Source of the DNA: Mariniphaga sp.
GTDB taxonomy: Bacteria; Bacteroidota; Bacteroidia; Bacteroidales; Prolixibacteraceae
Direction: 5' to 3'
DNA length: 64,000 bases
Assembly: GCA_024636975.1 (NCBI GenBank)
Contig: JAGXGA010000027.1
Span: forward strand, 1 to 64,000
Position 1 is the first letter of the stretch. Each line of letters starts with the position of its first letter. The notes beneath the pieces were generated by a model. It saw nothing but the letters and a program-made list of their open reading frames with translations. It was not told the DNA's origin and ran no database searches. Positions 17,589 through 26,455 of this stretch are shown in pieces. A program made the position numbers and the translations under genes.

Positions 17589-18842
17589 TTAAACCGTATT
17601 CATTGCCGCCACCGGGTTTAGTTTTGCTGCGGTGCGGGCCGGCATAAGTCCTGCAATGAAACCGATCACGCTGGAAATTAACAATCCCCTGATGATGTTG
17701 GCAGGTGTGAGCGAGATGGTGAAATCGGTAACTGCGTTTACGGCAAGTGTTCCGAAGAAAATCAGCAGAAGGCCAACAACTCCGCCAATAACGGAGAGGA
17801 CCACTGCTTCAAAGATAAATTCCAGCAGGATAAAGTACTTTTTTGCCCCCAAAGATTTCTGAATGCCTATAATACGGGTGCGTTCCTTTACTGAAACAAA
17901 CATTATGTTGGCAATTCCAAAGCCACCTACCAGTATGGAAAACCCCCCGATGATCCAGCCGGCCATATTGAAGACCACGAAGAACTGGTCGAACTGATTT
18001 GAAATGATGCTCACCTCGTTCAGTGCAAAGTTGTTTTCTTCCCTGGGTTGTAGTCTTCGGATACTGCGCATTATTCCTTCCAGTTCAGCGGTGAACCTTT
18101 CCTGCGAGATATTTGGTTTGGCTTTAACACATATGCTTTGCCCTACGTCACTGTTTCGGATATCTGTCATGTAAAACGACTGTACAGCGCTTATGTGGAT
18201 ATTGTTGTCCATGCTGGTGCCAAACATATCCTGCCCTGATTTTTCATAGATCCCGATGATGTTGAACCGGAAGCCCTGGATTTTTATGGACTGCCCAATT
18301 GGATTGATATCGGGGAATAGCTTTTCGCTAACTACTGCGCCGACAAGAGCAACCGGAGTGCCGGAATGCATTTCATTTTCGGTGAAATACCTTCCCGAAG
18401 AAAGTTTAAGGTTCCATACATCGAACATATCGTAAGTGGAGGCCAATACAGTGGCATTTTCAATTTTATTGCTCCCGTGCTGCACGGTACGGTTAAAGCC
18501 GTAAAAGAATACTGAACTCTGAATAGAGGCACTGCGGCGCATAATGTCATCAGCTTCTTCAATGGTTGGTACCGGCCGGTTCATGTATTTCCACCAGGGG
18601 TATTCGGTTTCTCCTTCCGGAGGCGCCCACGGCCATTTCTGGATGTATGCCATGTTATTGCCAAGAGCATTCAGGCTTTGGCGGATGTAACTTTCAAGTG
18701 AATCGATAACCGTGAATACCGAGATGATGGCAAAAATACCAATAGTAATTCCAAGCAGCGATAAAAGTGTCCGCAACTTATTTGCTTTCAGTGAGGTGAA
18801 GGCAAATGAAAAGCTTTCGTAAATAAGCCTGATAAACAGCAT
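17589..18842 (-). CDS. MacB-type ABC transporter permease
   Basis: This 417-aa permease has an N-terminal helix (LRTLLSLLGITIGIFAIISVF), a periplasmic MacB_PCD domain (about residues 50-250) and a C-terminal FtsX domain with three helices (GFGIANIMFVSVKERTRIIGIQKS-type signature followed by RTAAKLNPVAAMN). It belongs to the MacB/FtsX mechanotransmission family. These proteins couple a cytosolic ATPase to efflux or envelope work. No ATPase or membrane-fusion gene is adjacent in this window. It is distinct in sequence from the LolC/E-type permease at 10143. Confidence 0.85.
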   Translation of the reverse strand: MLFIRLIYESFSFAFTSLKANKLRTLLSLLGITIGIFAIISVFTVIDSLESYIRQSLNALGNNMAYIQKWPWAPPEGETEYPWWKYMNRPVPTIEEADDIMRRSASIQSSVFFYGFNRTVQHGSNKIENATVLASTYDMFDVWNLKLSSGRYFTENEMHSGTPVALVGAVVSEKLFPDINPIGQSIKIQGFRFNIIGIYEKSGQDMFGTSMDNNIHISAVQSFYMTDIRNSDVGQSICVKAKPNISQERFTAELEGIMRSIRRLQPREENNFALNEVSIISNQFDQFFVVFNMAGWIIGGFSILVGGFGIANIMFVSVKERTRIIGIQKSLGAKKYFILLEFIFEAVVLSVIGGVVGLLLIFFGTLAVNAVTDFTISLTPANIIRGLLISSVIGFIAGLMPARTAAKLNPVAAMNTV

Positions 18843-19008
18843 TCTTTTTCACTTATTTTAATCTGCAAAAAACCTGATCAGCTATATTAGTGTTGATTTT
18901 TTTGTACAATTACAGCCTGATTGTAAAGTAACAAGATAAAGTTTTTCTTAATCAAATAATATTAATCTAAACCTTGTGTTTTATAACAGTATTGTAAATT
19001 GAATTTTT

Positions 19009-19016
19009 TATCTTTG
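19009..19016 (+). promoter_or_regulatory. -7 promoter box of purH
   Basis: TATCTTTG followed by CAAA is a perfect Bacteroidota -7 element, about 25 bp before the purH ATG. A -33 TTG at the canonical distance is not evident. Confidence 0.65.
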
Positions 19017-19041
19017 CAAACGAATTAGAAAAATGGAATAA

Positions 19042-20628
19042 ATGGCTGATAATAAAAAAATTAAGACCGCCCTTATTTCGGTTTACCATAAACAAAACCT
19101 TGATGGCATAATCCGGAAGCTGAACCAGTTCGATGTTAAAATCATCAGCACCGGTGGAACTAAAACCTTTATTGAATCATTGGGAGTTAAGGTAACATCA
19201 GTGGAAAGTCTTACCGGTTACCCTTCCATTCTGGGAGGACGCGTTAAGACCCTTCATCCGAAAATATTTGGTGGTATTTTGTCACGGCGTGAAAACCAAG
19301 GCGATGTCAGCCAGCTTACCGAATACGAAATCCCGGAAATTGATTTGATAATTGTGGATCTATACCCGTTTGAAAGCACTGTTGCTTCGGGTGCATCCGA
19401 ACAGGAAATCATCGAAAAAATTGATATAGGTGGTATTTCACTTATCAGGGCAGCAGCCAAAAACTACAGCGATGTAGTTATTATACCCTCGCAAACCGAT
19501 TACCAACCTTTGTTAGATTTACTTGAAGAAAAGCAGGGTATGTTTTCACTTGAAGACAGGAAATGGTTTGCCTACAGGGCTTTTGCCGTTTCATCGCATT
19601 ACGATGCGGCCATTTTCAGTTATTTTAACAACCAATCAGATAGTGAAAGAATAAGTTTTAACGAAGGGCAGGTACTTCGCTACGGCGAAAACCCGCATCA
19701 GCAGGCAATATTTTACAAATTTCAAAATGTTCCCACAGGGGTTACCATTTCAAATGCAAAGGTTTTACAGGGGAAAGCGCTTTCCTATAATAACATGCTC
19801 GATGCCGATGCAGCATGGAAGGCAGCAAGCGATGCATATCATTCAGTTACCCATTTAAACAATAAAGTTGCAGTTTCGGTAGTTAAACATCTTAATCCAT
19901 GTGGCCTGGCGGTTACAGAAAATATAATGGAATCGCTTGAACTGGCCTGGGCCGGTGATCCTATAAGTGCCTTTGGTGGTATAATATGTTTTACCGGTGT
20001 AGTTACAGGAGAGGTGGCAGAGTGGTTTCAAAATAAATTCGTGGAAATACTGATAGCTCCTGAATTTACTGCTGAAGCTCTCGAAGTACTTGGCAAGAAA
20101 AAGAACCTGCGCCTTCTTGAAACTCCGGTAAAGGATGAAATGACCGGCGAAAAATTGTACCGGTCGATAAGCGGAGGTATGTTGGTGCAGGACGAGGACG
20201 AGGGGATGGATACCCAATTTGACGTTGTGACAGAAATGAAATTTAATTCAGATAAAATAAACCTTGCGAAATTTGGTGTTACTGCATGTAAACATCTAAA
20301 AAGTAATGCCATTGCCATTGTTACTCAAACCCCGGCAGGTGCTTACTGGCTTACAGGTGCGGGAATGGGGCAACCCAACCGGCTCGACAGCATGCGCCAT
20401 CTGACCATGCCTCGTTTCGATATGAAAGAAGGCGTGAGCATGGAAGATTCGGTTGTGATATCCGATGCCTTTTTCCCTTTTCGCGACAGCATTGAAGCGG
20501 CCAACGAGTACGGAGTGAAGTACATTGTGGAACCCGGTGGCAGTATTCGCGACAACGAGGTAATTGAAGCCTGTAATGAATTTGGGATTGCAATGGTTTT
20601 TACCGGCAGACGACACTTTAAACATTGA
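19042..20628 (+). CDS. purH: Bifunctional AICAR transformylase / IMP cyclohydrolase
   Basis: This 528-aa enzyme does the last two steps of IMP synthesis: formyl transfer from 10-formyl-tetrahydrofolate to AICAR, then ring closure. The N-terminal cyclohydrolase (MGS-like) domain has ISTGGTKTFIESLG and RVKTLHPKIFGGIL. The C-terminal transformylase has the KHLNPCG motif and ends with EPGGSIRDNEVIEACNEFG and FTGRRHFKH. Length is normal for the family. It is followed after 21 bp by mreB, so the mre operon may be partly transcribed from the purH promoter. Confidence 0.97.
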   Translation: MADNKKIKTALISVYHKQNLDGIIRKLNQFDVKIISTGGTKTFIESLGVKVTSVESLTGYPSILGGRVKTLHPKIFGGILSRRENQGDVSQLTEYEIPEIDLIIVDLYPFESTVASGASEQEIIEKIDIGGISLIRAAAKNYSDVVIIPSQTDYQPLLDLLEEKQGMFSLEDRKWFAYRAFAVSSHYDAAIFSYFNNQSDSERISFNEGQVLRYGENPHQQAIFYKFQNVPTGVTISNAKVLQGKALSYNNMLDADAAWKAASDAYHSVTHLNNKVAVSVVKHLNPCGLAVTENIMESLELAWAGDPISAFGGIICFTGVVTGEVAEWFQNKFVEILIAPEFTAEALEVLGKKKNLRLLETPVKDEMTGEKLYRSISGGMLVQDEDEGMDTQFDVVTEMKFNSDKINLAKFGVTACKHLKSNAIAIVTQTPAGAYWLTGAGMGQPNRLDSMRHLTMPRFDMKEGVSMEDSVVISDAFFPFRDSIEAANEYGVKYIVEPGGSIRDNEVIEACNEFGIAMVFTGRRHFKH

Positions 20629-20649
20629 TACTTAATACCAATACAGAAG

Positions 20650-21672
20650 ATGGGACTATTTTCGTTTTTAACCCAGGAAATTGCCATTGACCTGGGAACA
20701 GCAAATACGATAATCATTTACAACGATAAAATTGTTGTTGATGAACCCTCCATCGTAGCCATTAACCTGAAAACAGAGAAGATGGTGGCGATTGGAGAAA
20801 AAGCCCGGCAAATGCAGGGTAAAACACACGCCAACCTTAAAACAATCAGGCCTTTGCGCGATGGTGTAATTGCCGATTTTAATGCGGCCGAACAAATGAT
20901 CAGGGGAATGATTAAAATGATCAACCCCAAACCCAGGTTTTTTTCGCCTGCTTTGAAAATGGTCATTTGCATCCCTTCAGGAAGCACCGAGGTGGAGATA
21001 CGTGCCGTGCGCGACTCGGCCGAACATGCCGGTGGCCGTGAGGTGTACATGGTGTATGAACCGCTGGCAGCTGCAATAGGCATTGGCCTTGATGTGGAGG
21101 CCCCCGAGGGAAACATGGTTGTGGATATCGGTGGTGGTACTACCGAGATTGCAGTTATTTCGCTGGGCGGTATCGTTACCAATAAATCAATCCGCATTGC
21201 TGGCGACGACCTTACTGCCGACATCATGGAATATATGCGTCACCAGCATAACATCAAGATTGGTGAACGTACAGCTGAGGAAATAAAAATACATGTGGGC
21301 TCTGCACTCTCACAGTTGCAGGACCCGCCGCCCGATTACATTGTCCAGGGACCGAACCAGATGACTGCCCTTCCCATTGAAGTGCCTGTATCCTACCAGG
21401 AGATTGCCCATTGCCTCGAGAAATCGATTTCAAAAATAGAAACTGCTGTGTTGGGCGCCCTGGAGCAGACACCTCCCGAACTGTATGCCGACATCGTTTC
21501 CAAAGGAATATGGCTCGCCGGGGGCGGGGCATTGCTCAAAGGACTGGATAAGCGACTTACCGATAAAATCGGTATCCCTTTCCGTGTTGCTGAAGATCCT
21601 TTGAGGGCCGTGGTGCGCGGAACCGGAGTTGCACTTAAAAATGTAGATAAATTTTCATTCCTAATCCGTTGA
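20650..21672 (+). CDS. mreB: Rod-shape-determining protein MreB
   Basis: This 340-aa bacterial actin has the phosphate-1 loop (AIDLGTANT), connect-1/phosphate-2 (VVDIGGGTTEIAVISLGG) and adenosine loop (GIWLAGGGALLKGLD). It polymerises on the inner membrane and directs the elongasome. First gene of mreB-mreC-mreD-mrdA-rodA, in the classic order, so the cell is probably rod-shaped. Confidence 0.98.
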   Translation: MGLFSFLTQEIAIDLGTANTIIIYNDKIVVDEPSIVAINLKTEKMVAIGEKARQMQGKTHANLKTIRPLRDGVIADFNAAEQMIRGMIKMINPKPRFFSPALKMVICIPSGSTEVEIRAVRDSAEHAGGREVYMVYEPLAAAIGIGLDVEAPEGNMVVDIGGGTTEIAVISLGGIVTNKSIRIAGDDLTADIMEYMRHQHNIKIGERTAEEIKIHVGSALSQLQDPPPDYIVQGPNQMTALPIEVPVSYQEIAHCLEKSISKIETAVLGALEQTPPELYADIVSKGIWLAGGGALLKGLDKRLTDKIGIPFRVAEDPLRAVVRGTGVALKNVDKFSFLIR

Positions 21673-21692
21673 AAGGCAGATTGATTTAAAAG

Positions 21693-22523
21693 ATGAGAAG
21701 CCTCTTCAGGTATTTACTGAGAAATTATGCTTTTGTGCTTTTTATTCTGTTGGAAACCCTTGCCCTGGCAATGGTCTTTAATTACAACAGTTTTCAAAGA
21801 GCCAAGTACCTGAATTCTGCAAATTTTTTATCCGGCAACGTATTCAGCATGTATAATTCTGTGGCCGGATATTTTGGACTTCAACGTGACAACAGGGAGC
21901 TGGCAGAGGAAAATGCACGGTTACGCATGTTGCTTGAAAACCAGGGATACACGGTTCCTGTAAACGATTCACTCGATCTGGCCGTTCAACAGGGAGATTC
22001 GTTAATCCGTTTTACAACTGCACAGGTTATTAATAATTCAGTAAACAGCGCTTTTAATTACATTACCCTTAACAAGGGTAGTAAGCATGGAATCAGGCCC
22101 GATCAGGGGATTATCTCCGCCAAAGGCATTGTGGGGGTTGTAGGGCAGGTTTCTGAGTCGTATGCAATGGGGCTTTCTGTGCTTAACCGCCGCTGGAGTA
22201 TTTCCGCCAAACTTAAAAACAACGGGTATTATGGATCACTGATGTGGCCCGGAACAGATTACCGCTTTGCCCGTTTATCGGAGATCCCCCTGCATGTGGA
22301 TATAGCACCGGGCGATACAGTAATTACAAGCGGCTATTCTTCCGTTTTTCCAGAAGGTATACTTGTAGGGACCATCAGCGATTTTACACGTCCGGATGGT
22401 GAAAACTATTATTCTATTAACGTGCTGCTGTCAGTCGATTTTAAATCGTTGTCGCATGTGGAGGTTGTGGAAATAATGGATAAGCAGGAGATTAATGAAC
22501 TCGAAAATATCATGGAAAGATAA
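21693..22523 (+). CDS. mreC: Rod-shape-determining protein MreC
   Basis: This 276-aa protein has a short cytosolic tail, one membrane helix (FVLFILLETLALAMVFNYN), a coiled-coil stretch (RDNRELAEENARLRMLLENQ) and a periplasmic double-barrel domain (GIISAKGIVGVVGQVS, VITSGYSSVFPEGILVG). MreC links MreB to PBP2 and RodA in the periplasm. The stop overlaps the mreD ATG. Confidence 0.95.
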   Translation: MRSLFRYLLRNYAFVLFILLETLALAMVFNYNSFQRAKYLNSANFLSGNVFSMYNSVAGYFGLQRDNRELAEENARLRMLLENQGYTVPVNDSLDLAVQQGDSLIRFTTAQVINNSVNSAFNYITLNKGSKHGIRPDQGIISAKGIVGVVGQVSESYAMGLSVLNRRWSISAKLKNNGYYGSLMWPGTDYRFARLSEIPLHVDIAPGDTVITSGYSSVFPEGILVGTISDFTRPDGENYYSINVLLSVDFKSLSHVEVVEIMDKQEINELENIMER

Positions 22524-23023
22524 TGGGAACCCTGCTGAAATACGGTATAATGTTTGTCGCGCTGGTTTTGGTGCAGGTCCTGATATTTAACCAGGTGCAC
22601 CTGGGCGGTTACATTAATCCGTTCATCTACATCCTGTTTATAATGCTGCTGCCTGTATATACCCCCAGGTATCTGCTTCTGTTTGCAGGTTTTTTTCTTG
22701 GCCTGGCAATTGATGTATTTTCAAACACGCTGGGAATGCATGCTGCAGCAACAGTTTTTATTGCTTACATCAGGCCGTTTGTAATCAGGTCAATTTCAAA
22801 CCGCGAGGAAGACAGGCATGAATTCCCTGGATTGAAGCAAAATTCATTTTCCTGGTTTTTGTATTATGCAATAATTATGGTTTTTTCACACCATATTATT
22901 TTTTTCTACCTCGAATTTTTTACTTTCACCCATTTTCTTACGACACTTTTGCGGGTTGTGCTGAGTTCGTTATTCTCAGTGTTTATTATTGTTTTGAGTC
23001 AGTTTTTAATATTTAGGGAGTAG
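22523..23023 (+). CDS. mreD: Rod-shape-determining protein MreD
   Basis: This 166-aa protein has five or six predicted membrane helices (LVLVQVLIFNQVHLGG, PFIYILFIMLLPVY, LLLFAGFFLGLAIDVF), the usual MreD layout. MreD is poorly conserved, so the call rests on topology, length and position between mreC and mrdA. It overlaps mreC by one base. Confidence 0.9.
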   Translation: MGTLLKYGIMFVALVLVQVLIFNQVHLGGYINPFIYILFIMLLPVYTPRYLLLFAGFFLGLAIDVFSNTLGMHAAATVFIAYIRPFVIRSISNREEDRHEFPGLKQNSFSWFLYYAIIMVFSHHIIFFYLEFFTFTHFLTTLLRVVLSSLFSVFIIVLSQFLIFRE

Positions 23024-23028
23024 GAAGA

Positions 23029-24846
23029 GTGAATAAGTTTTCAAAAAGAAGTTATATCATTATTGGCCTTTTCGCTCTGGTAGGGTTGATCTTTATTATC
23101 GGGCTTTTCAGGTTGCAGATGCTTGATCCGACTTATAAGGTTTTTGCTACCAACAACGTCTTGCGCGAAATTGTGCAGTATCCTGCACGGGGCCTGATCT
23201 ATGACCGTAATGGAAATCTTCTCGTGCATAATAAGCCTTCATACGATTTAATGATTACTCCCCGGGAGGTAGGCGTATTTGATACACTTTATCTTTGTAA
23301 CCTGCTTGCAATACCCAAAGAAGACCTTGAGGAAAGAATAGAAGATGCCAAGAAATATTCGCGATATAAGCCTTCCATCATTGTAAAGCAGATTGCACCC
23401 GAAACCTATGCTATCTTGCAGGAGAAGATCTACCGTTTTAAGGGGTTTCATACGCAGTCGAGAACATTAAGAGAGTACAATTATCCGGTTGCAGCGCATG
23501 TACTGGGGTACGTGGGAGAAGTGAATTCCTCCGATCTGGAAAACGACATTTATTACAGCCTGGGCGATTATATTGGTGTAAGTGGTATCGAGAAAACATA
23601 CGAGGAATGGCTGAGAGGCCTTAAAGGCAAAAAGAAATACCTGGTGGATGTTCATAACCGCATTCAGGGAAGCTTTCTGGAAGGTAAGGAGGATTCACCT
23701 GCCAAAGTTGGCAATAACCTTGTCACATCCATTGATATTGAATTGCAGATGTATGCCGAACAACTGCTTCAGAATAAAAGAGGAAGTGTTGTTGCCATTG
23801 AGCCTTCAACAGGAGAATTACTTGCAATTGCAAGCGCACCCGGTTACCATCCCAATTTGCTGGTGGGACGGCAAAGAGGTACCAACTATGGCTTATTGCT
23901 TACCGATACGTTAAAGCCATTGTTTAACCGGGCGCTGCTGTCGGAATATCCTCCCGGATCAACATTCAAGGTTATTAATGCCCTGGTTGCATTAGAAGAA
24001 CAAAGTATAACTGAGCATACCCGTTTCTCATGTGCCGGCAAAGGTTCATCTCCTATACGTTGTACACACGATCACTCATCGCCGCTTGATGTAGTGACTG
24101 CAATTAAGGAATCGTGCAATCCGTTTTTGTGGAATACCTATCGTTCAATACTGGCAAAATACCCTACTACAGCCGAAGGTTACAATGCATGGAGGGACCA
24201 TGTGCTTAAATTCGGGATTGGAAAAAAGCTCGGTATGGACGTTCCGGTTGAATCGAAAGGCAGCCTTCCCGAAGTATCGTACTATGATAATATATACGGC
24301 AAAGGGCGTTGGAGACCTTTGACAGTGCGTTCGATGGCAATCGGACAAGGGGAACTTGGCGTTACACCTGTGCAAATGGCTAACTTTGCGGCTGCCATTG
24401 CCAACAGGGGTTACTACTATACCCCTCATGTGGTGAAAGAAATTAAGAATTTAGGGATTGATAGCCAATTAAAGGAAAGGCACACTGTTGGAATTTCTGC
24501 TGAGCATTTTGAGCCGGTAATAAGTGGAATGGAAATGTCGGTTGCAATGTCAGCTTCGGGTTCGCTTATTAAAGTGCCTGGTGTTGTTATGTGCGGAAAA
24601 ACAGGTACGGTGCAGAACAATCAGGGTTCCGACCATTCTGTTTTTATGGCCTTTGCTCCCAAAGACAACCCAAAAATTGCCATATCAGTTTATGTGGAAA
24701 ATGGAGTTTGGGGCGCCAGGTATGCCGCACCTATTGCCAGTTTGCTTGTTGAGAAGTATCTGAACGATTCCATTACTCCCAACAGGGAATGGGTGGAAAC
24801 CCGTATGATTGATGCTAATTTATTAAACCCAAACCAACCAAAGTAG
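23029..24846 (+). CDS. mrdA: Penicillin-binding protein 2 (elongasome transpeptidase)
   Basis: This 605-aa class B PBP has an N-terminal membrane helix, a dimerisation domain (PARGLIYDRNGNLLVHNKPSYDL) and a transpeptidase domain. The active-site motifs are SxxK (PPGSTFK), SxN (SCN in KESCNPF) and KTG (GKTGTVQNN). It cross-links peptidoglycan during elongation with RodA. It starts with GTG at 23029, 5 bp after mreD, with GGAAGA upstream. The stop is 1 bp before the rodA ATG. Confidence 0.97.
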   Translation: MNKFSKRSYIIIGLFALVGLIFIIGLFRLQMLDPTYKVFATNNVLREIVQYPARGLIYDRNGNLLVHNKPSYDLMITPREVGVFDTLYLCNLLAIPKEDLEERIEDAKKYSRYKPSIIVKQIAPETYAILQEKIYRFKGFHTQSRTLREYNYPVAAHVLGYVGEVNSSDLENDIYYSLGDYIGVSGIEKTYEEWLRGLKGKKKYLVDVHNRIQGSFLEGKEDSPAKVGNNLVTSIDIELQMYAEQLLQNKRGSVVAIEPSTGELLAIASAPGYHPNLLVGRQRGTNYGLLLTDTLKPLFNRALLSEYPPGSTFKVINALVALEEQSITEHTRFSCAGKGSSPIRCTHDHSSPLDVVTAIKESCNPFLWNTYRSILAKYPTTAEGYNAWRDHVLKFGIGKKLGMDVPVESKGSLPEVSYYDNIYGKGRWRPLTVRSMAIGQGELGVTPVQMANFAAAIANRGYYYTPHVVKEIKNLGIDSQLKERHTVGISAEHFEPVISGMEMSVAMSASGSLIKVPGVVMCGKTGTVQNNQGSDHSVFMAFAPKDNPKIAISVYVENGVWGARYAAPIASLLVEKYLNDSITPNREWVETRMIDANLLNPNQPK

Positions 24847-24847
24847 C

Positions 24848-26275
24848 ATGGCAAAAAGATACAGCCTTTGGGCAAATCTCGATTGGTTTACAGTGCTGCT
24901 TTACATTGCACTGGTATTTATGGGTTGGGTGAATATTTATTCTGCAGTATACGATGCAGAGCACCAAAGCATCTTTGATGTATCCCAGCGTTACGGCAAG
25001 CAATTGATTTGGATTGGTGCTGCCTTGCTTATCGCTTTTGTGATACTTATTATTGAATCCGATTTTTATGTGTTTTTTTCGTATTACATATATGGCACTG
25101 TCATTCTGCTGCTGGTAATGGTTTTGTTTATCGGTACTGAGGTAAATGCTTCAAAATCATGGTTTGTAATTGGTGGATTCAGCATTCAGCCTGCGGAATT
25201 TGGAAAGTTTGCAACAGCATTGGCCCTTGCCAAATATATGAGTTCTTACGGTTTTAAACTGAAAACTGTTAAATCATTGTCGGTAATTGCTGGCATCATA
25301 TTTTTACCAGCCTTGCTTATTTTAATGCAAAATGATACAGGTTCTGCACTTGTATATTTTGTGTTTATTCTGGTATTGTATCGCGAAGGACTTTCTGAAA
25401 GTGTATTGTTTTTTGCTACACTTGGAGGATTGTTGTTTGTTTTTTCACTGGTGTTGCCCCCGCTTGTCCTGTTTTCAGTCATAACAGGGGTGACTTTGCT
25501 GGTTTTTTTAATTGCCAGTCCGGGAATGAAGCATTATACTAAAATAGTACTGTTTCTGGGTGCTGCATTTATAGTGCTTGCTGTTGTAAATTACGCAACA
25601 AGGTCGGGTTACAAGATTGAACTTTTACTTGCCGGAATGTTGGTACTTGGAGGAGTTATGATTTTGATTTACAGCCTTCGAAAAAACCTGAAAGTATATG
25701 CTTTAACAGCAGTGGTATTGATAGGCTCAGTATTGCTATCGCTTTCTGTTGGCTACGCATTTGAACAAATACTTGAGCCTTATCAGCAGGCGCGTATCAA
25801 TGAGTTGTTTGGAATTGAATCCGATCCGCTTGGCATAGGATACAATGTAAATCAGAGTAAAATTGCCATAGGATCAGGGGGTTTCTGGGGTAAAGGGTTT
25901 TTGAACGGTACCCAAACCAAGTTTAATTTTGTACCTGAGCAAAGCACTGACTTTATTTTCTGTACGGTAGGAGAAGAATGGGGTTTTGTAGGTAGTTCAG
26001 TGATCGTAGTATTATTTTTAATCCTTTTCACCCGTTTGGTTTTGCTGGCAGAAAGACAACGTTCAGGATTTTCACGGATTTATGGATATTCAGTAGCCTC
26101 TATTCTGTTTTTTCATTTCATGGTGAATATAGGAATGACAATTGGTTTGATGCCTGTTATTGGGATTCCCCTGCCATTTTTCAGTTATGGAGGCTCTTCG
26201 CTGTGGTCGTTTACCATTTTACTGTTCATATTTTTGCGTCTTGATGCAAGTCGCTTTGATTATCTGTCGAGTTAA
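24848..26275 (+). CDS. rodA: Rod-shape-determining protein RodA (SEDS glycosyltransferase)
   Basis: This 475-aa polytopic SEDS protein polymerises lipid II and partners with PBP2. Family landmarks are WFVIGGFSIQPAEFGKFATAL, LPALLILMQNDTGSALVYF, an extracellular loop with FVPEQSTDFIFCTVGEEWGF, and the C-terminal GIPLPFFSYGGSSLW. It is longer than the roughly 370 aa of E. coli RodA because of an extra hydrophobic insertion around residues 180-290. Last gene of the mre operon. Confidence 0.95.
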   Translation: MAKRYSLWANLDWFTVLLYIALVFMGWVNIYSAVYDAEHQSIFDVSQRYGKQLIWIGAALLIAFVILIIESDFYVFFSYYIYGTVILLLVMVLFIGTEVNASKSWFVIGGFSIQPAEFGKFATALALAKYMSSYGFKLKTVKSLSVIAGIIFLPALLILMQNDTGSALVYFVFILVLYREGLSESVLFFATLGGLLFVFSLVLPPLVLFSVITGVTLLVFLIASPGMKHYTKIVLFLGAAFIVLAVVNYATRSGYKIELLLAGMLVLGGVMILIYSLRKNLKVYALTAVVLIGSVLLSLSVGYAFEQILEPYQQARINELFGIESDPLGIGYNVNQSKIAIGSGGFWGKGFLNGTQTKFNFVPEQSTDFIFCTVGEEWGFVGSSVIVVLFLILFTRLVLLAERQRSGFSRIYGYSVASILFFHFMVNIGMTIGLMPVIGIPLPFFSYGGSSLWSFTILLFIFLRLDASRFDYLSS

Positions 26276-26283
26276 CCGCGACT

Positions 26284-26320
26284 TTAAGTAATATGACAAA
26301 CGTCATATTACTTAATTTTT
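26284..26320 (+). terminator. Terminator of the mre-rodA operon
   Basis: A 14-bp perfect stem TTAAGTAATATGAC (26284-26297) / its complement (26302-26315) with loop AAAC is followed by TTTTT. It begins 9 bp after rodA. Confidence 0.95.
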
Positions 26321-26339
26321 ATAAAAGGGCAATTTTTAG

Positions 26340-26347
26340 TATATTCG
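26340..26347 (+). promoter_or_regulatory. Possible -7 box for the KamA-family gene
   Basis: TATATTCG is one mismatch from TAnnTTTG. It lies between the mre terminator and the KamA-family gene, leaving a leader of about 105 nt. The leader holds small inverted repeats (AGAATG/CATTCT) that I cannot assign to a riboswitch. Confidence 0.35.
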
Positions 26348-26455
26348 CGCAACTTTGAAAAAATCATCATTTTTTCGTAATTAAGAATATCTTCTCAGGA
26401 AGATGTTATCAACCTAATAAAGAATGGTTTAATCATTCTTATCAAAATATTGCCA

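Noticed and set aside
20718-21227. 169-aa minus-strand open frame within mreB
   Set aside because: Shadow of mreB, with low-complexity Ser/Pro/Ile composition; no domain is recognisable.
26348-26455. Lysine riboswitch before the KamA-family gene
   Set aside because: The leader is only about 105 nt and has small dyads, not the five-helix lysine riboswitch core.
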